A stretch of 40,712 bases of DNA, taken from positions 1-40,712 of the forward strand of contig CAJXMH010000027.1 of the NCBI GenBank assembly GCA_913056345.1. The letters run 5' to 3'. The position numbers and the translations under genes are program-made. Source of the DNA: an uncultured Flavobacteriales bacterium. Lineage in GTDB: Bacteria > Bacteroidota > Bacteroidia > Flavobacteriales_E > Vicingaceae. Below the pieces are notes generated by a model. The model was not told the origin of the DNA, did no database searches, and saw only the letters and a program-made list of their open reading frames with translations. Of this stretch, positions 1 through 8,683 are shown one piece after another. Every line of letters starts with the position of its first letter. Positions within the stretch are counted from its first letter, which is position 1.

Positions 1-2
1 AA

Positions 3-245
3 GTAGAACGCTTAATTTTTCTCACTAAGCATTATTACACGCTCGAAAAGTGTGGAGAATACCTTTGTATGAATGACCTCCGTTTTGGTTTACTTGATGG
101 AATGGCTGATAAACCCAAGAACTTCGTCTTTACTTATAAAATGAAGCAAGAAGGGGATGAGCTGATGATCAAGCAAAAGGAAAATAGCTTTAAAGGCTCA
201 GAAGATATTTTGTACAAGCTTTGGGAAAGAATTTGGAAAGGCTAG
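3..245 (+). CDS. C-terminal end of a possible membrane metal-dependent hydrolase (DUF457/YdjM-like), 5' truncated
   Basis: An open frame enters from the left edge (codons start at base 3) and runs to TAG at 243-245, leaving about 80 residues. The visible part contains FLTKHYYTLEK, then CMNDLRFGLLDG, then FVFTYKM, and ends in LWERIWKG. From memory, the soluble tail of DUF457 family membrane hydrolases in Bacteroidota has this layout, with an NDLRFG-like stretch followed by a beta strand. The membrane helices and metal ligands would lie outside the window. The reading frame is clear; the family assignment is tentative. The gene converges on the TPR gene, whose stop codon overlaps this end by 4 bases. 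Confidence 0.45.
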   Translation, partial: VERLIFLTKHYYTLEKCGEYLCMNDLRFGLLDGMADKPKNFVFTYKMKQEGDELMIKQKENSFKGSEDILYKLWERIWKG

Positions 246-841
246 GTATTTTTAAAGCCTGATTTAATAAATCGGAAAAAGGAAGCTCTACCTTCAGTTG
301 AGGCTAAACTCCTCAATTCTTTCCAGAGGGTTTTATTCTTTTGTTCTTCTTCCAACTCTTTCTGAATGTTTCTAGCTTTTATTTCTGTACCAACCAAACC
401 TTGATCTGATCTCCCGTCTATATTCATAGATTGGTTGAGTTCATCAGCTAGCTTATAACGACGTTGTGCCTTTTGTTGATAGCCTAACTGTTCTTCCAAT
501 AATCCAAGATTATTGTGAGCAATAGCATCTTCAGGATCTAATTCAATGGCTTTTTTATAGTCTTCAATCGCCAAGTCAATTTCCTTGAAATGTCCTCTAA
601 TGTAAGCTCTGCTCGAGTAGCGGTAACTTTTTTTAGGCTCAAGCTTTACGGCTAAATCCATGTCAGCCAGTGCTTCTTTTTTCATTTTCATGTGAAAATA
701 TACTACTCCTCTTTCACTTATGTAGTCAGCATTTTCAGGCTCTTGTTGAATAAGCTCGTTAAAAATGGATAAGGCATCAGCAAAGTTCTCTTCTTTAAGA
801 AGTTTAACGCCTTTATTGTATGCACTGTCTGGCTTGTTCAT
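242..841 (-). CDS. Tetratricopeptide repeat protein
   Basis: A soluble protein of 199 residues with about four consecutive TPR units in residues 7-140. Typical positions are visible: ALSIFNELIQQEPENADY, ALADMDLAVKLEPKKSY, AIEDYKKAIELDPEDA and NNLGLLEEQLGYQQKAQRRY. The tail (about 150-199) is charged and probably helical. TPR proteins are scaffolds and the partner cannot be read from sequence. The frame is open to 925, but the ATG at 841 (MNKPDS) is preferred. The extra 28 residues look non-native and overlap the divergent gene at 909, and a TAATTTTG -7 box lies just upstream of 841. No signal peptide is present. Confidence 0.75.
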   Translation of the reverse strand: MNKPDSAYNKGVKLLKEENFADALSIFNELIQQEPENADYISERGVVYFHMKMKKEALADMDLAVKLEPKKSYRYSSRAYIRGHFKEIDLAIEDYKKAIELDPEDAIAHNNLGLLEEQLGYQQKAQRRYKLADELNQSMNIDGRSDQGLVGTEIKARNIQKELEEEQKNKTLWKELRSLASTEGRASFFRFIKSGFKNT

Positions 842-853
842 ATCTTTGAAACT

Positions 854-861
854 CAAAATTA
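854..861 (-). promoter_or_regulatory. Bacteroidota -7 box for the TPR gene
   Basis: The minus strand reads TAATTTTG, a perfect TAnnTTTG box, 12 bases upstream of the ATG at 841. The -33 element is poor. The box lies inside the longer ORF version, which supports the shorter start. Confidence 0.45.
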
Positions 862-908
862 AAGGCTTTGTTTGAAAGTTCTTTAAAAAGTTCCTAAATC
901 CTTGCAGC

Positions 909-1556
909 ATGAAATATACCGCCACAGTTTTTGGTTCTACCGGTCTGGTTGGAGCAAAGCTAATCGACTTACTTGCTTTTGATGAGCAATATGAAACAGT
1001 TTACGCCCCTAATCGCAGGGAGGTAGATTTTAAGCAAGAGAAAATAAAACCACAGCTCGTTGACTTTTCAGAGTTAAAAAAATACCCTGATCTATTCAAA
1101 GTCAACCACATCTTTATTTGTTTGGGAACCACCATTAAAAAAGCAGGAAGTAAAGAAAAATTCAAAGCGGTTGATTTAGCGATGCCGCGTACCATTGCTG
1201 AACTAGCCAAGTCTGATAAATTGTTGATGATCTCTTCTTTAGGGGCAGATGCTGCTAGCGGTAACTTTTACCTTAAAACCAAAGGCGAAGCTGAAAATGC
1301 TGTGCTCGAAAACGGACCTAAGTGTACGCATATTGTTAGGCCGAGTATGTTGTTGGGCGACCGTAAGGAAAACCGATTAGGTGAAGATATGGGAAAGTTT
1401 TTAATGAAATTGTTTGACCCTATTATGTTAGGTCCTTTAAAAAAATACCGTGGGGTTTACGATGAAGAAGTTGCTAAAGCCATGCTTTTCCTTGCTAAAG
1501 AAGAAAGTGCTTCAAAGATCTTAGAGTCTGAACAAATCAAAAATTACCAGAAATGA
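909..1556 (+). CDS. TIP30/HTATIP2-like Rossmann-fold NAD(P)-binding oxidoreductase
   Basis: A 215-residue protein of the atypical short-chain dehydrogenase group. The dinucleotide-binding loop GSTGLVG is at residues 9-15 after a short first strand (ATVF). The active-site pair Y121 and K125 (YLKTK) follows the serine-rich SSLGADAASG segment. Similar small bacterial proteins are annotated as NAD-dependent epimerase or oxidoreductase; the substrate is unknown. The stop overlaps the start of the type II NADH dehydrogenase by 4 bases (ATGA), so the two are probably translationally coupled, perhaps in quinone or redox metabolism. Cytoplasmic. The fold is secure, the reaction is not. Confidence 0.75.
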   Translation: MKYTATVFGSTGLVGAKLIDLLAFDEQYETVYAPNRREVDFKQEKIKPQLVDFSELKKYPDLFKVNHIFICLGTTIKKAGSKEKFKAVDLAMPRTIAELAKSDKLLMISSLGADAASGNFYLKTKGEAENAVLENGPKCTHIVRPSMLLGDRKENRLGEDMGKFLMKLFDPIMLGPLKKYRGVYDEEVAKAMLFLAKEESASKILESEQIKNYQK

Positions 1557-2827
1557 ATATTCCTGAATCGAATCGACCAAGAATTGTAATAGTAGGAGGG
1601 GGCTTTGGTGGACTGCACTTAGCGAAGTCGTTGAGAAATGAGCGATTTCAAGTGGTGATGCTTGATCAAAATAACTACCATACCTTTCAGCCATTGCTGT
1701 ATCAAGTTGCTACAGCAGGTCTTGAGCCAGATTCAATTGCTTATCCCATCAGAAAGATCTTTAAGAACCAGGAACATTTCTTTTTTCGCATGGCTGAGGT
1801 ATTGGAAGTTTTCCCTGAAAAGAAATATGTACATACCAATATTGGCACAATTACTTATGATTACTTGGTTTTGGCAACAGGTACAACCACTAACTTTTTT
1901 GGCATGGACGATATTGCCAAGCATGCCATGACCATGAAAAGTATTTCAGAGGCGCTTGACCTGAGAAGTTTCATCTTACAACACTTTGAACAGGCATTAC
2001 TCACATCTTCTAAAGAGGAGCAGGAAGCCTTAATGAGTTTCGCGATAGTAGGAGGTGGGCCGACCGGAGTGGAGTTGGCAGGTGCCTTAGCAGAGCTTAA
2101 GAAACATATTTTACCCGCAGACTATCCTGACCTTGACATTAGGCGAATGAACATTCACCTGATTGAAATGGCAGATGAATTGCTTCCTCCCATGGCAGAT
2201 GAATCTTCTGAAAAAGCCTTTACTTACTTGGAAGAGTTGGGTGTTACAATTTGGATCAAACAGGCCGTAAAAAGCTATGATGGTCATAAAGTAAGTTTTC
2301 AATCAGGTAAAGAATTGAAAGCTAAAACCATGATTTGGGCTGCGGGAGTGAAAGGCAATTACCTAAAAGGAATAGCCGCAGATGCTGAAGAAAAGGGACG
2401 TTACAAGGTAAATCGTTTTAGCCAAATTGAAGAACATGAAGGCATTTATGCTATTGGCGATATTGCTTTGATGCGGACTGATGATTTTCCTGACGGATTA
2501 CCCATGTTGGCGCCTGTTGCAAACCAGCAAGGGACTTTTCTAGGAAAAAATATCTTACGTATTGAAAAGAAAGAGGAACCTAAACCCTTTGAATATAAAG
2601 ATTTGGGCGTAATGGCAACGGTTGGTAGAAATAAGGCCGTGGTAGAAATTGGAAAAGTTAAGTTCCAAGGATTATTTGCGTGGTTTGTTTGGATGTTTGT
2701 TCACCTAGTTTCTTTGGTAGGTTTCCGCAATAAGGTGGTAACCTTTTTTAATTGGAGCTACAATTACCTCAATTTTGATAGGGGAGTGCGTTTGATCATT
2801 CGAAAATTTGAGCGACACAAACTTTAA
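1553..2827 (+). CDS. ndh: Type II NADH:quinone dehydrogenase (NDH-2)
   Basis: A 424-residue single-subunit, non-proton-pumping NADH dehydrogenase that passes electrons from NADH through FAD to the quinone pool at the inner face of the cytoplasmic membrane. The FAD-binding motif GGGFGG is at residues 15-20. The second Rossmann motif GGGPTGVEL is near residue 167. ATGTTTNFFG and AIGDIALM are the usual flavin-contact segments. The hydrophobic and aromatic stretch FAWFVWMFVHLVSLVGF near residue 375 is the membrane-attachment region of this family. Length is normal. It starts inside the stop of the upstream oxidoreductase gene and converges on the small gene at 2824. Confidence 0.9.
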   Translation: MNIPESNRPRIVIVGGGFGGLHLAKSLRNERFQVVMLDQNNYHTFQPLLYQVATAGLEPDSIAYPIRKIFKNQEHFFFRMAEVLEVFPEKKYVHTNIGTITYDYLVLATGTTTNFFGMDDIAKHAMTMKSISEALDLRSFILQHFEQALLTSSKEEQEALMSFAIVGGGPTGVELAGALAELKKHILPADYPDLDIRRMNIHLIEMADELLPPMADESSEKAFTYLEELGVTIWIKQAVKSYDGHKVSFQSGKELKAKTMIWAAGVKGNYLKGIAADAEEKGRYKVNRFSQIEEHEGIYAIGDIALMRTDDFPDGLPMLAPVANQQGTFLGKNILRIEKKEEPKPFEYKDLGVMATVGRNKAVVEIGKVKFQGLFAWFVWMFVHLVSLVGFRNKVVTFFNWSYNYLNFDRGVRLIIRKFERHKL

Positions 2828-3102
2828 TACTTTTTCTTAGAGATTCGGTTGCCGGTTATTTTACGCTGGGCTGCTGATTTGAACCTACCTACTTTTTTAG
2901 CTCGGAGTTTCCTGTGTTTGGTCGCTCTTCCTTGCACTCTTGCGCGCCACTTTTTCCAATTGCGAAGTTTCATTTCTTTCTTCATCAACTGGATGACTTC
3001 CTTTTCACTTAAACCAAATTGAAATTCTATAGCCTCAAAAGGAGTTCGATCTTCCCAAGCCATTTCTATTATACGGTCTACTTCCCATGCTTTTAATTCC
3101 AT
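2824..3102 (-). CDS. TIGR03643 family (DUF2805-like) small basic protein
   Basis: A protein of 92 residues. Residues 1-60 form a compact helical unit (VDRIIEMAWEDRTPFEAIE, FGLSEKEVIQLMKKEMK) resembling a helix-turn-helix. A very basic tail rich in Lys and Arg follows. This matches the TIGR03643 family found in many Bacteroidota and Cyanobacteria; its function is not established. The HTH-like start and basic tail would suit nucleic-acid binding, but that is inference. The stop overlaps the convergent ndh stop by 4 bases. The gap to the macA-like gene upstream is 56 bases, so it may be the last gene of that transcript or stand alone. Confidence 0.7.
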   Translation of the reverse strand: MELKAWEVDRIIEMAWEDRTPFEAIEFQFGLSEKEVIQLMKKEMKLRNWKKWRARVQGRATKHRKLRAKKVGRFKSAAQRKITGNRISKKKY

Positions 3103-3158
3103 ACCAAAGAAACAAGCAGCTTTTGGTATAGTTTAATATTCAGCTTAAGAACGTTGAT

Positions 3159-4277
3159 TTAACGTCCTCTTCGCATGGGCTGTTTTGATTCGGCGCGATT
3201 CCATAGTTTTAGCTCATCCTCTTTAGAAATGCCACTTTTAACCTCAATGTTAATGCCATCAGACAATCCGGTTGTGATGTACTTCTTCTCAAATTCTTGT
3301 TCACCCACCATTACTTCTACATAGGCAGAATCTTTTCCTTCAAACTGCAAAAGAGCTTCAGAAATAGCTAAAACACTGTCTCTACGGTCTAAAACAATAT
3401 CTGCATTGGCACTGTAGCCGGCACGAATAAACTGCCCTTCTTTCAATTTCACAGCGGCCTTAATTTCAAATTGTATGGCTCCATCTTCTTCGATTCCTTT
3501 GGGCGAAATGTATTCCAAAACGGCATCAAAAGTCTCGTTTTCAATGGCACCTATCTTTAAGATTAAATCCATGCCTTCCTTGATCTTACCTACTTCAGAT
3601 TCATCAACATTCCCTTCAAAAACCAAATCAGTCATGTCTGCTACAGAAGCTACGGTAGTTCCATCGTTCATGGTGTTAGCCTCGATCACCGAATTACCCT
3701 CTTTTACCGGTACGTCCAAGATCATTCCTGCTATGGTGCTTCTGATCAGGCGATTGGTGCTGTTTTTATTCGTACTTGTTTCTCCCTTTTTGATTAGCTG
3801 AAGGTTGTCCTGCGCTGCCTTTAGTTCTTCCTTAGCTGTTTTAGAAGCAATTTCAAATGGTTGGAACTCTGCTTCTGCGATTACATCCTTATCTCTCAAT
3901 TTACGATTTCGCTCAAGGTCTAATCTGGCATTTTCTAAGTTGATCTTAGCCTGTCTCAAACGGTTTTCTGCATTGTTTAGCGCCACCATATTCGGAATGA
4001 TCTTTACCAAAGCGATCTTATCATTCTTCTCAACTTTAGCACCAGCTTCTACATAAATCTCATCGATTATTCCGGAGACTTGCGGTTTTATTTCAATCTC
4101 TTGCCGTGGTACAACAGAGCCTGTAGCTACCGTTTTCTTGATAATGTTGGTTGTAATTGGCTTTTGTGTTTTGTACACAACAGGTTTTTCTTCTGATTTG
4201 GAATAAAGAAAATAAATCGTCCAAGCGAAAACACCAATTAAGACAACTGCGATTAGAATTTTGAAGAATTTTTTCAT
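3159..4277 (-). CDS. Periplasmic adaptor (membrane fusion protein) of a MacAB-like ABC exporter
   Basis: A 372-residue protein with a single N-terminal anchor (ILIAVVLIGVFAWTIYFLY). The adaptor domains follow in order. First is a biotinyl-lipoyl-like half motif (VVPRQEIEIKPQVSGIIDEIYVE) near residue 57. Next is an alpha-hairpin (about 100-165, LRQAKINLENARLDLERN). Then comes the second lipoyl half (IAGMILDVPVKEGNSV) and beta-barrel segments (LVFEGNVDESEVGKI). In MacA-type systems the adaptor links the inner-membrane ABC transporter to a TolC-like outer-membrane channel. It is the last gene of a four-gene run with the two permeases and the ATPase. No TolC homologue is in the window, so the channel must be encoded elsewhere. 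The substrate is unknown. Confidence 0.88.
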   Translation of the reverse strand: MKKFFKILIAVVLIGVFAWTIYFLYSKSEEKPVVYKTQKPITTNIIKKTVATGSVVPRQEIEIKPQVSGIIDEIYVEAGAKVEKNDKIALVKIIPNMVALNNAENRLRQAKINLENARLDLERNRKLRDKDVIAEAEFQPFEIASKTAKEELKAAQDNLQLIKKGETSTNKNSTNRLIRSTIAGMILDVPVKEGNSVIEANTMNDGTTVASVADMTDLVFEGNVDESEVGKIKEGMDLILKIGAIENETFDAVLEYISPKGIEEDGAIQFEIKAAVKLKEGQFIRAGYSANADIVLDRRDSVLAISEALLQFEGKDSAYVEVMVGEQEFEKKYITTGLSDGINIEVKSGISKEDELKLWNRAESKQPMRRGR

Positions 4278-4291
4278 GGTTTAGAAGGATT

Positions 4292-5548
4292 TTATTCTGT
4301 TCTTAGGGCTTCTATGGGTTTGATTTTTATTGCTTTTCGAGCAGGGATTAAACCTGCAATTGCACCTGAAAAGACGAGTATAGCTAAAGCTGTGAGTGCA
4401 ATTCTAAGGTCAATGGTTGGGTTGGTAAACATGGTTCGCCCTTCTGCAGGACCAAGCGCATTAGCGATCAGTTCTGTTACGCCGACACCCAACAACAAAC
4501 CAAAGTAACCTGCTAAAGAGGTCAAAACGATGGCTTCCATCATGATTTGCACTACAATAGAAACTGGTGTAGCACCGATTGCTCTTCGAATCCCAATTTC
4601 CTTGGTTCTTTCTTTTACAATAATCAACATGATGTTGCTTACGCCAATAATCCCGGCCGCTAGGGTGCCAATTCCTACTACCCAAATCAACATGGAGATG
4701 GCATTGAAAAGGCCTTGCATTTCTTGAAAGCGAACTGAAGCATTGAAAGCCCCAAAGGCACGGTCATCATTGGGTGCGACTTTGTGTCTTCTTTTTAGCA
4801 CTGCTGTAATGTCTTTCTCTACCTTGGCAGCAGATGCACTAGCAACTGCGTTTGCAGCAATCCAACCAACCCGATTGCCGTAATTAAAAGCTTTTTGAAA
4901 GGTTGTAAACGGAATAAAAAGGGTTTGTGCATCACGATCTGCCCGTTCTCCTGACTTTGTTGATTCAAATACACCCACTACTTTAAAGTAAACTCCGTTG
5001 ATTTTCACATTCTCATTAATAGGGTTTGAATCGCCAAATAGCACCTCTTTTACATTACGCCCGATCACCACCGTTTTTCTTTCTTCTTCTAGGTCAAGTT
5101 GATTGATAAACCTACCGCTTGTAATATTGAGCGGACTAATGGTTAAGATCTCAGGATAGTCTCCATAGACACTGAAGTTTCCTGACTTATTGTTGTAGCT
5201 CACATTATTTCCACCACCGTAACCCCTTAATTGGTTTCTAGGTGCTAATACTTCAAGCTGACTAACTTCTCTTTTGATTGCGCCAATATCTTCGTTTACA
5301 ATGCTGAACCTTCTTCCTTTTGGTAGGCCAGCATAGGGGATGGAAGTTTGCTGCGTCCAAATGAACATGCTATTCGTCGCAAGACCGCCAAAATTTTTGG
5401 TGATACCATTTTCCAAGCCATTGCCTGAACCTAGCATGATGATCAGCATGAAGATGCCCCAAAACACTCCAAAGGCAGTCAGAAAGGTGCGAAGCTTGTT
5501 TTTGGCAAGCGAGCTAAATATTTCGTTCCATCGATCTCCGTCAAACAT
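4292..5548 (-). CDS. FtsX/MacB-type ABC transporter permease (second permease)
   Basis: A 418-residue permease without its own ATPase domain. It has a first TM helix (about 21-43, FLTAFGVFWGIFMLIIMLG) and a large periplasmic MacB-PCD domain (about 45-280). Three C-terminal TM helices then form an FtsX domain with the hallmark NIMLIIVKERTKEIGIRRA cytoplasmic loop. It is strongly similar in layout to the neighbouring permease at 5550, suggesting an old duplication that yields a heterodimer served by one ATPase. The gap to the upstream permease is one base, so the two are tightly coupled. In this family ATP hydrolysis drives mechanotransmission in the periplasm rather than classical transport through the membrane. 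Confidence 0.88.
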   Translation of the reverse strand: MFDGDRWNEIFSSLAKNKLRTFLTAFGVFWGIFMLIIMLGSGNGLENGITKNFGGLATNSMFIWTQQTSIPYAGLPKGRRFSIVNEDIGAIKREVSQLEVLAPRNQLRGYGGGNNVSYNNKSGNFSVYGDYPEILTISPLNITSGRFINQLDLEEERKTVVIGRNVKEVLFGDSNPINENVKINGVYFKVVGVFESTKSGERADRDAQTLFIPFTTFQKAFNYGNRVGWIAANAVASASAAKVEKDITAVLKRRHKVAPNDDRAFGAFNASVRFQEMQGLFNAISMLIWVVGIGTLAAGIIGVSNIMLIIVKERTKEIGIRRAIGATPVSIVVQIMMEAIVLTSLAGYFGLLLGVGVTELIANALGPAEGRTMFTNPTIDLRIALTALAILVFSGAIAGLIPARKAIKIKPIEALRTE

Positions 5549-5549
5549 C

Positions 5550-6785
5550 TTATTCGTCTCTAAGTGCTACAATGGGTTTAATACTGGCTGCCCTTCTAGC
5601 TGGCGCTAGACCGGCTAAAGTCCCCGCTACCACTAAAATAACAGTTGCTGAAATGGCTACTTGAAAGTTAACCTCTGGGTTTTTGAAAAAGGGAGTATCG
5701 GGCGGCATAAAACTACTCACCAGCTCAATTAGTCCTACTCCTAGCACCAAGCCAATATAGCCTGAAATGGCGGTGATCAAGATAGACTCCATGATGATTA
5801 AACTAATGATCGACCAAGGAGTTGCGCCCAGGGCTTTGCGAATCCCAATTTCTTTAGTGCGTTCTTTTACCACGATCAACATGATGTTTCCGATACCTAC
5901 TATCCCTGCAATAATGGTCATGATACCGATCAGCCAAACAAACACCCGTATGTTGTCAAATAAACTTTGAAATTGCATAAAGCTTTCAACATTGTTTCTA
6001 ATTCTTACAGCTCTTTCATCTTCAGGACTAAAGTTGTGTATTTGGGCAAGTTTAGCTCTAACATCAGATTCGATCGCCCTGCTTTCCTCAATCCCAGCAT
6101 CGCCCACTAAAAACATCATTTGGTTAATGCGGTTTTGACCGTTGTAAACCATTTGAGCTGTGGTAATAGGTAGGTAAATCACCTCTTGTTCGTTCTCGCC
6201 GCCTTCATCTTCAAAGATACCAACCACCTTAAATGGAACGCCTTGAATTTCAATGTATTTACCTAAAGCAGATTTATTTTTAAAAAGTGCTTTCTGAGCT
6301 AGCGTACCAATGCAACTTACTTTTCTTTTTTGCTTCAGGTCCATTTCATTGATAAAACGACCTTCGATCACAGCAGATTTTTCAATCAGTTGATGATCCG
6401 GATGAACAGAACGGACACCCAAATTGTAGGAAGTGCCTTTGTAACTAACATCATTGTCTCCTGGAATATAAAAGCGCCCACTTGATTCTTGGAGCTCGCT
6501 CACATCTGCTTTGAGTTGACTGTAAGTTTGGTTGTCAAAACGGATATAGCGTCCAGGTTTCATGCCTTTATAAGGCAATTGTGTTTGACCACCGTAAACC
6601 CAAATGCTATTGGTGGCATCATCATTAAAGGTGTCCTCAACTCCATTTTGAAGTCCTGTGCCCGATCCGAGTAGAATGATCAGCATGAAAATCCCCCATG
6701 CTACGCTAAAACCAGTTAAGAAGGTACGCAGCTTGTTTTTGCTGATCGTATGCAGTATTTCTTCCCACTTATCCCGATCAAACAT
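5550..6785 (-). CDS. FtsX/MacB-type ABC transporter permease (first permease)
   Basis: A 411-residue paralogue of the downstream permease with the same architecture. It has an N-terminal TM helix (FLTGFSVAWGIFMLIILLG), a periplasmic domain to about residue 275, then three TM helices with the loop NIMLIVVKERTKEIGIRKA. The start codon overlaps the end of the ATPase gene by 8 bases. With the ATPase, second permease and adaptor it forms a MacAB-type tripartite pump in which two different permease chains replace the single MacB homodimer. The substrate is unknown; macrolides, lipopeptides or siderophores are known substrates of relatives. Confidence 0.88.
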   Translation of the reverse strand: MFDRDKWEEILHTISKNKLRTFLTGFSVAWGIFMLIILLGSGTGLQNGVEDTFNDDATNSIWVYGGQTQLPYKGMKPGRYIRFDNQTYSQLKADVSELQESSGRFYIPGDNDVSYKGTSYNLGVRSVHPDHQLIEKSAVIEGRFINEMDLKQKRKVSCIGTLAQKALFKNKSALGKYIEIQGVPFKVVGIFEDEGGENEQEVIYLPITTAQMVYNGQNRINQMMFLVGDAGIEESRAIESDVRAKLAQIHNFSPEDERAVRIRNNVESFMQFQSLFDNIRVFVWLIGIMTIIAGIVGIGNIMLIVVKERTKEIGIRKALGATPWSIISLIIMESILITAISGYIGLVLGVGLIELVSSFMPPDTPFFKNPEVNFQVAISATVILVVAGTLAGLAPARRAASIKPIVALRDE

Positions 6786-7458
6786 CGACTTTCTCTTTTG
6801 CGATTATTCTACCATCTTTCAAGCGGATAATGCGATCTGTTCGTTCGGCAATGTCGTTTTCATGCGTTACAATAATTACCGTAATCCCTTCCTCATTAAT
6901 GCTTCTTAATAGTTTCATTACTTCATAGGAAGTAGTTGAATCTAAGGCACCTGTTGGTTCATCTGCAAGTAAAACTTTAGGTTGGGTGATCAAAGCTCTA
7001 GCAATTGCCACTCTTTGCTTTTGACCCCCAGAAAGCTCATTGGGCATGTGTTCAGCCCACGGCTTTAATCCAACCTTGTCTAAATACTCAATTGCGAGTT
7101 TATTTCTTTCACTCCGTTTTACTTTTTGATAGTAGAGTGGAAGCGCCACATTTTCCATGGCATTTTTGAACGAAATAAGGTTAAACGACTGAAAAACAAA
7201 GCCCAAAAACTTATTCCGGTATTGGGCAGCTTTGGTCTCGCTTAGGTCTTTAATTAAAGTTTGGTCTAAGTGGTAAGTGCCTTCATCATAATTGTCTAAC
7301 ATGCCTAAGATGTTAAGCAGGGTTGACTTACCTGAGCCGGAAGAGCCCATGATCGATACCATTTCTCCATCTTTAATATGAAGGTCGATTCCTTTTAGAA
7401 CGTGCAAGGAGGTTTTACCCATGGGGTAAGACTTGTGTATATTTTCTAGCTTAATCAT
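6778..7458 (-). CDS. ABC transporter ATP-binding protein, MacB/LolD type
   Basis: A 226-residue nucleotide-binding subunit. Walker A is GSSGSGKST (about residues 38-46). The Q-loop region is FVFQSFNLI. The ABC signature LSGGQKQRVAIARAL is followed by Walker B VLLADEPTGALD and the switch His in VIIVTHE. These are the features of the LolD/MacB/FtsE class that pairs with FtsX-fold permeases. It is the first gene of the exporter operon. The upstream intergenic region (7459-7537) separates it from the next gene in the same orientation. No clear perfect promoter was seen there; TTATTTTG at 14 bases from the ATG is one mismatch from consensus. Confidence 0.92.
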   Translation of the reverse strand: MIKLENIHKSYPMGKTSLHVLKGIDLHIKDGEMVSIMGSSGSGKSTLLNILGMLDNYDEGTYHLDQTLIKDLSETKAAQYRNKFLGFVFQSFNLISFKNAMENVALPLYYQKVKRSERNKLAIEYLDKVGLKPWAEHMPNELSGGQKQRVAIARALITQPKVLLADEPTGALDSTTSYEVMKLLRSINEEGITVIIVTHENDIAERTDRIIRLKDGRIIAKEKVDV

Positions 7459-7537
7459 AGCGAATGTTCAAAATAAAGCATATTATTCAAGCCCTTGTTT
7501 GCTTTTATATAAGCGGTAAGATTGGTGGATAGTTGAA

Positions 7538-8650
7538 CTATAAAGGTTTCATGACCAAGCTTGCACTAATCGGATGATGGTCTGATAACTCCTCAGGATG
7601 CGTATGATAATCAATGGCTTTAAATGTGCTATCATGCAAGATGTAGTCGATTCTAAAAGATGGAAAATCACCAATATAAGTTAATCCCAGGCCTGATCCT
7701 GCCTGCCTAAAGGCGTCTTGCATTTTACCACCTTTTATCTTATGGTAGGCATAAGAGGCGGGTGTGTCATTAAAGTCGCCCATTAAAATGCTAGGAAAGG
7801 GAGATTGATCTAAATGTTTTCGAATACTGTCAGCCTGCTGTGATCGATGAATAAAACCTGCTTTGACCTTACTTAAAACCAAGAGTTCTTTGCCAAAGTC
7901 ATCAGAATACTGGTTCTCATTTACCGCCTTAATCGCTTTGTAATCATGTTTATCCAATTTGATAGAAGCCAAATGAGCGTTGTAGACGCGTATGATTCTG
8001 TCATCCTTGACTATATCAGTGTAGGTGCAAACATTATCTCCTCGGCTAGCAAAGGGGACAAGTCCTTTTGCCTTGATCGGGTATTTGCTGAACGTGATAA
8101 CCCCCCAATGATCTGTTTTACGCAGGGTAGAGGTAGCGTGAAAATGGTAGTTTTTAGCGCTTAAAAATTGCTTAAGGGTATCGAGTGTTTTAAACTCATA
8201 AACATCCTGCTTATCGCTGTGATAGAATTCTTGTAAGCATAAGATATCAGGATCTTCTCGGTCTAAGAACTGAAAGATCTGATTGCGGGTAGTTTTTTCT
8301 TTGGTCCACATGTAAAGATCAAATACCCGCACATTAAAACTCATGACTTTAATGTGATCCTCTTGTTCGTTCGATTCATCAAAGTGCAGTTGAACAAAGG
8401 CTGGGATGGTTTTATAACCTAGTGAAATCACAATTAAAGGTAAAAACAGCTTGGTGCTTCCTTTAAAAGTCCACAAGAGTAAAAAGATAAAATTCAATCC
8501 TAGTAAATAAGGAAAAGCTAAACCAAAAAAAGCAATTGGCCAGAAAGGATCAGGTTTGATGTAAGCTGCTGCATAAGAAAGAAGCAAAGCTATGGCAGCT
8601 AGTACATTGAGCCCAAAGATCAGTTTGGTTATTAGGGTTCTTTTTTTCAA
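7538..8650 (-). CDS. Membrane-anchored endonuclease/exonuclease/phosphatase family protein
   Basis: A protein of 370 residues. The N-terminal third has three hydrophobic helices (about 10-30, 36-60 and 65-85) and the rest is an EEP (DNase I-like) domain. Core motifs in order are MSFNVRVFD, ILCLQEF (metal-binding Glu), NAHLASIK, GDFNDTP (Asp and Asn), RIDYIL and SDHHPI (terminal Asp-His). All catalytic residues are present, so an active metal-dependent phosphodiesterase or phosphatase is likely. The EEP domain would follow the third helix. The family acts on nucleic acids, inositol phosphates or sphingomyelin, and membrane-anchored versions are common in Bacteroidota with unknown substrate. 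It stands alone between ribBA and the exporter operon. Confidence 0.85.
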   Translation of the reverse strand: MKKRTLITKLIFGLNVLAAIALLLSYAAAYIKPDPFWPIAFFGLAFPYLLGLNFIFLLLWTFKGSTKLFLPLIVISLGYKTIPAFVQLHFDESNEQEDHIKVMSFNVRVFDLYMWTKEKTTRNQIFQFLDREDPDILCLQEFYHSDKQDVYEFKTLDTLKQFLSAKNYHFHATSTLRKTDHWGVITFSKYPIKAKGLVPFASRGDNVCTYTDIVKDDRIIRVYNAHLASIKLDKHDYKAIKAVNENQYSDDFGKELLVLSKVKAGFIHRSQQADSIRKHLDQSPFPSILMGDFNDTPASYAYHKIKGGKMQDAFRQAGSGLGLTYIGDFPSFRIDYILHDSTFKAIDYHTHPEELSDHHPISASLVMKPL

Positions 8651-8683
8651 GGCATGGCCAAATTACCAATATTGAAAAGCTTT

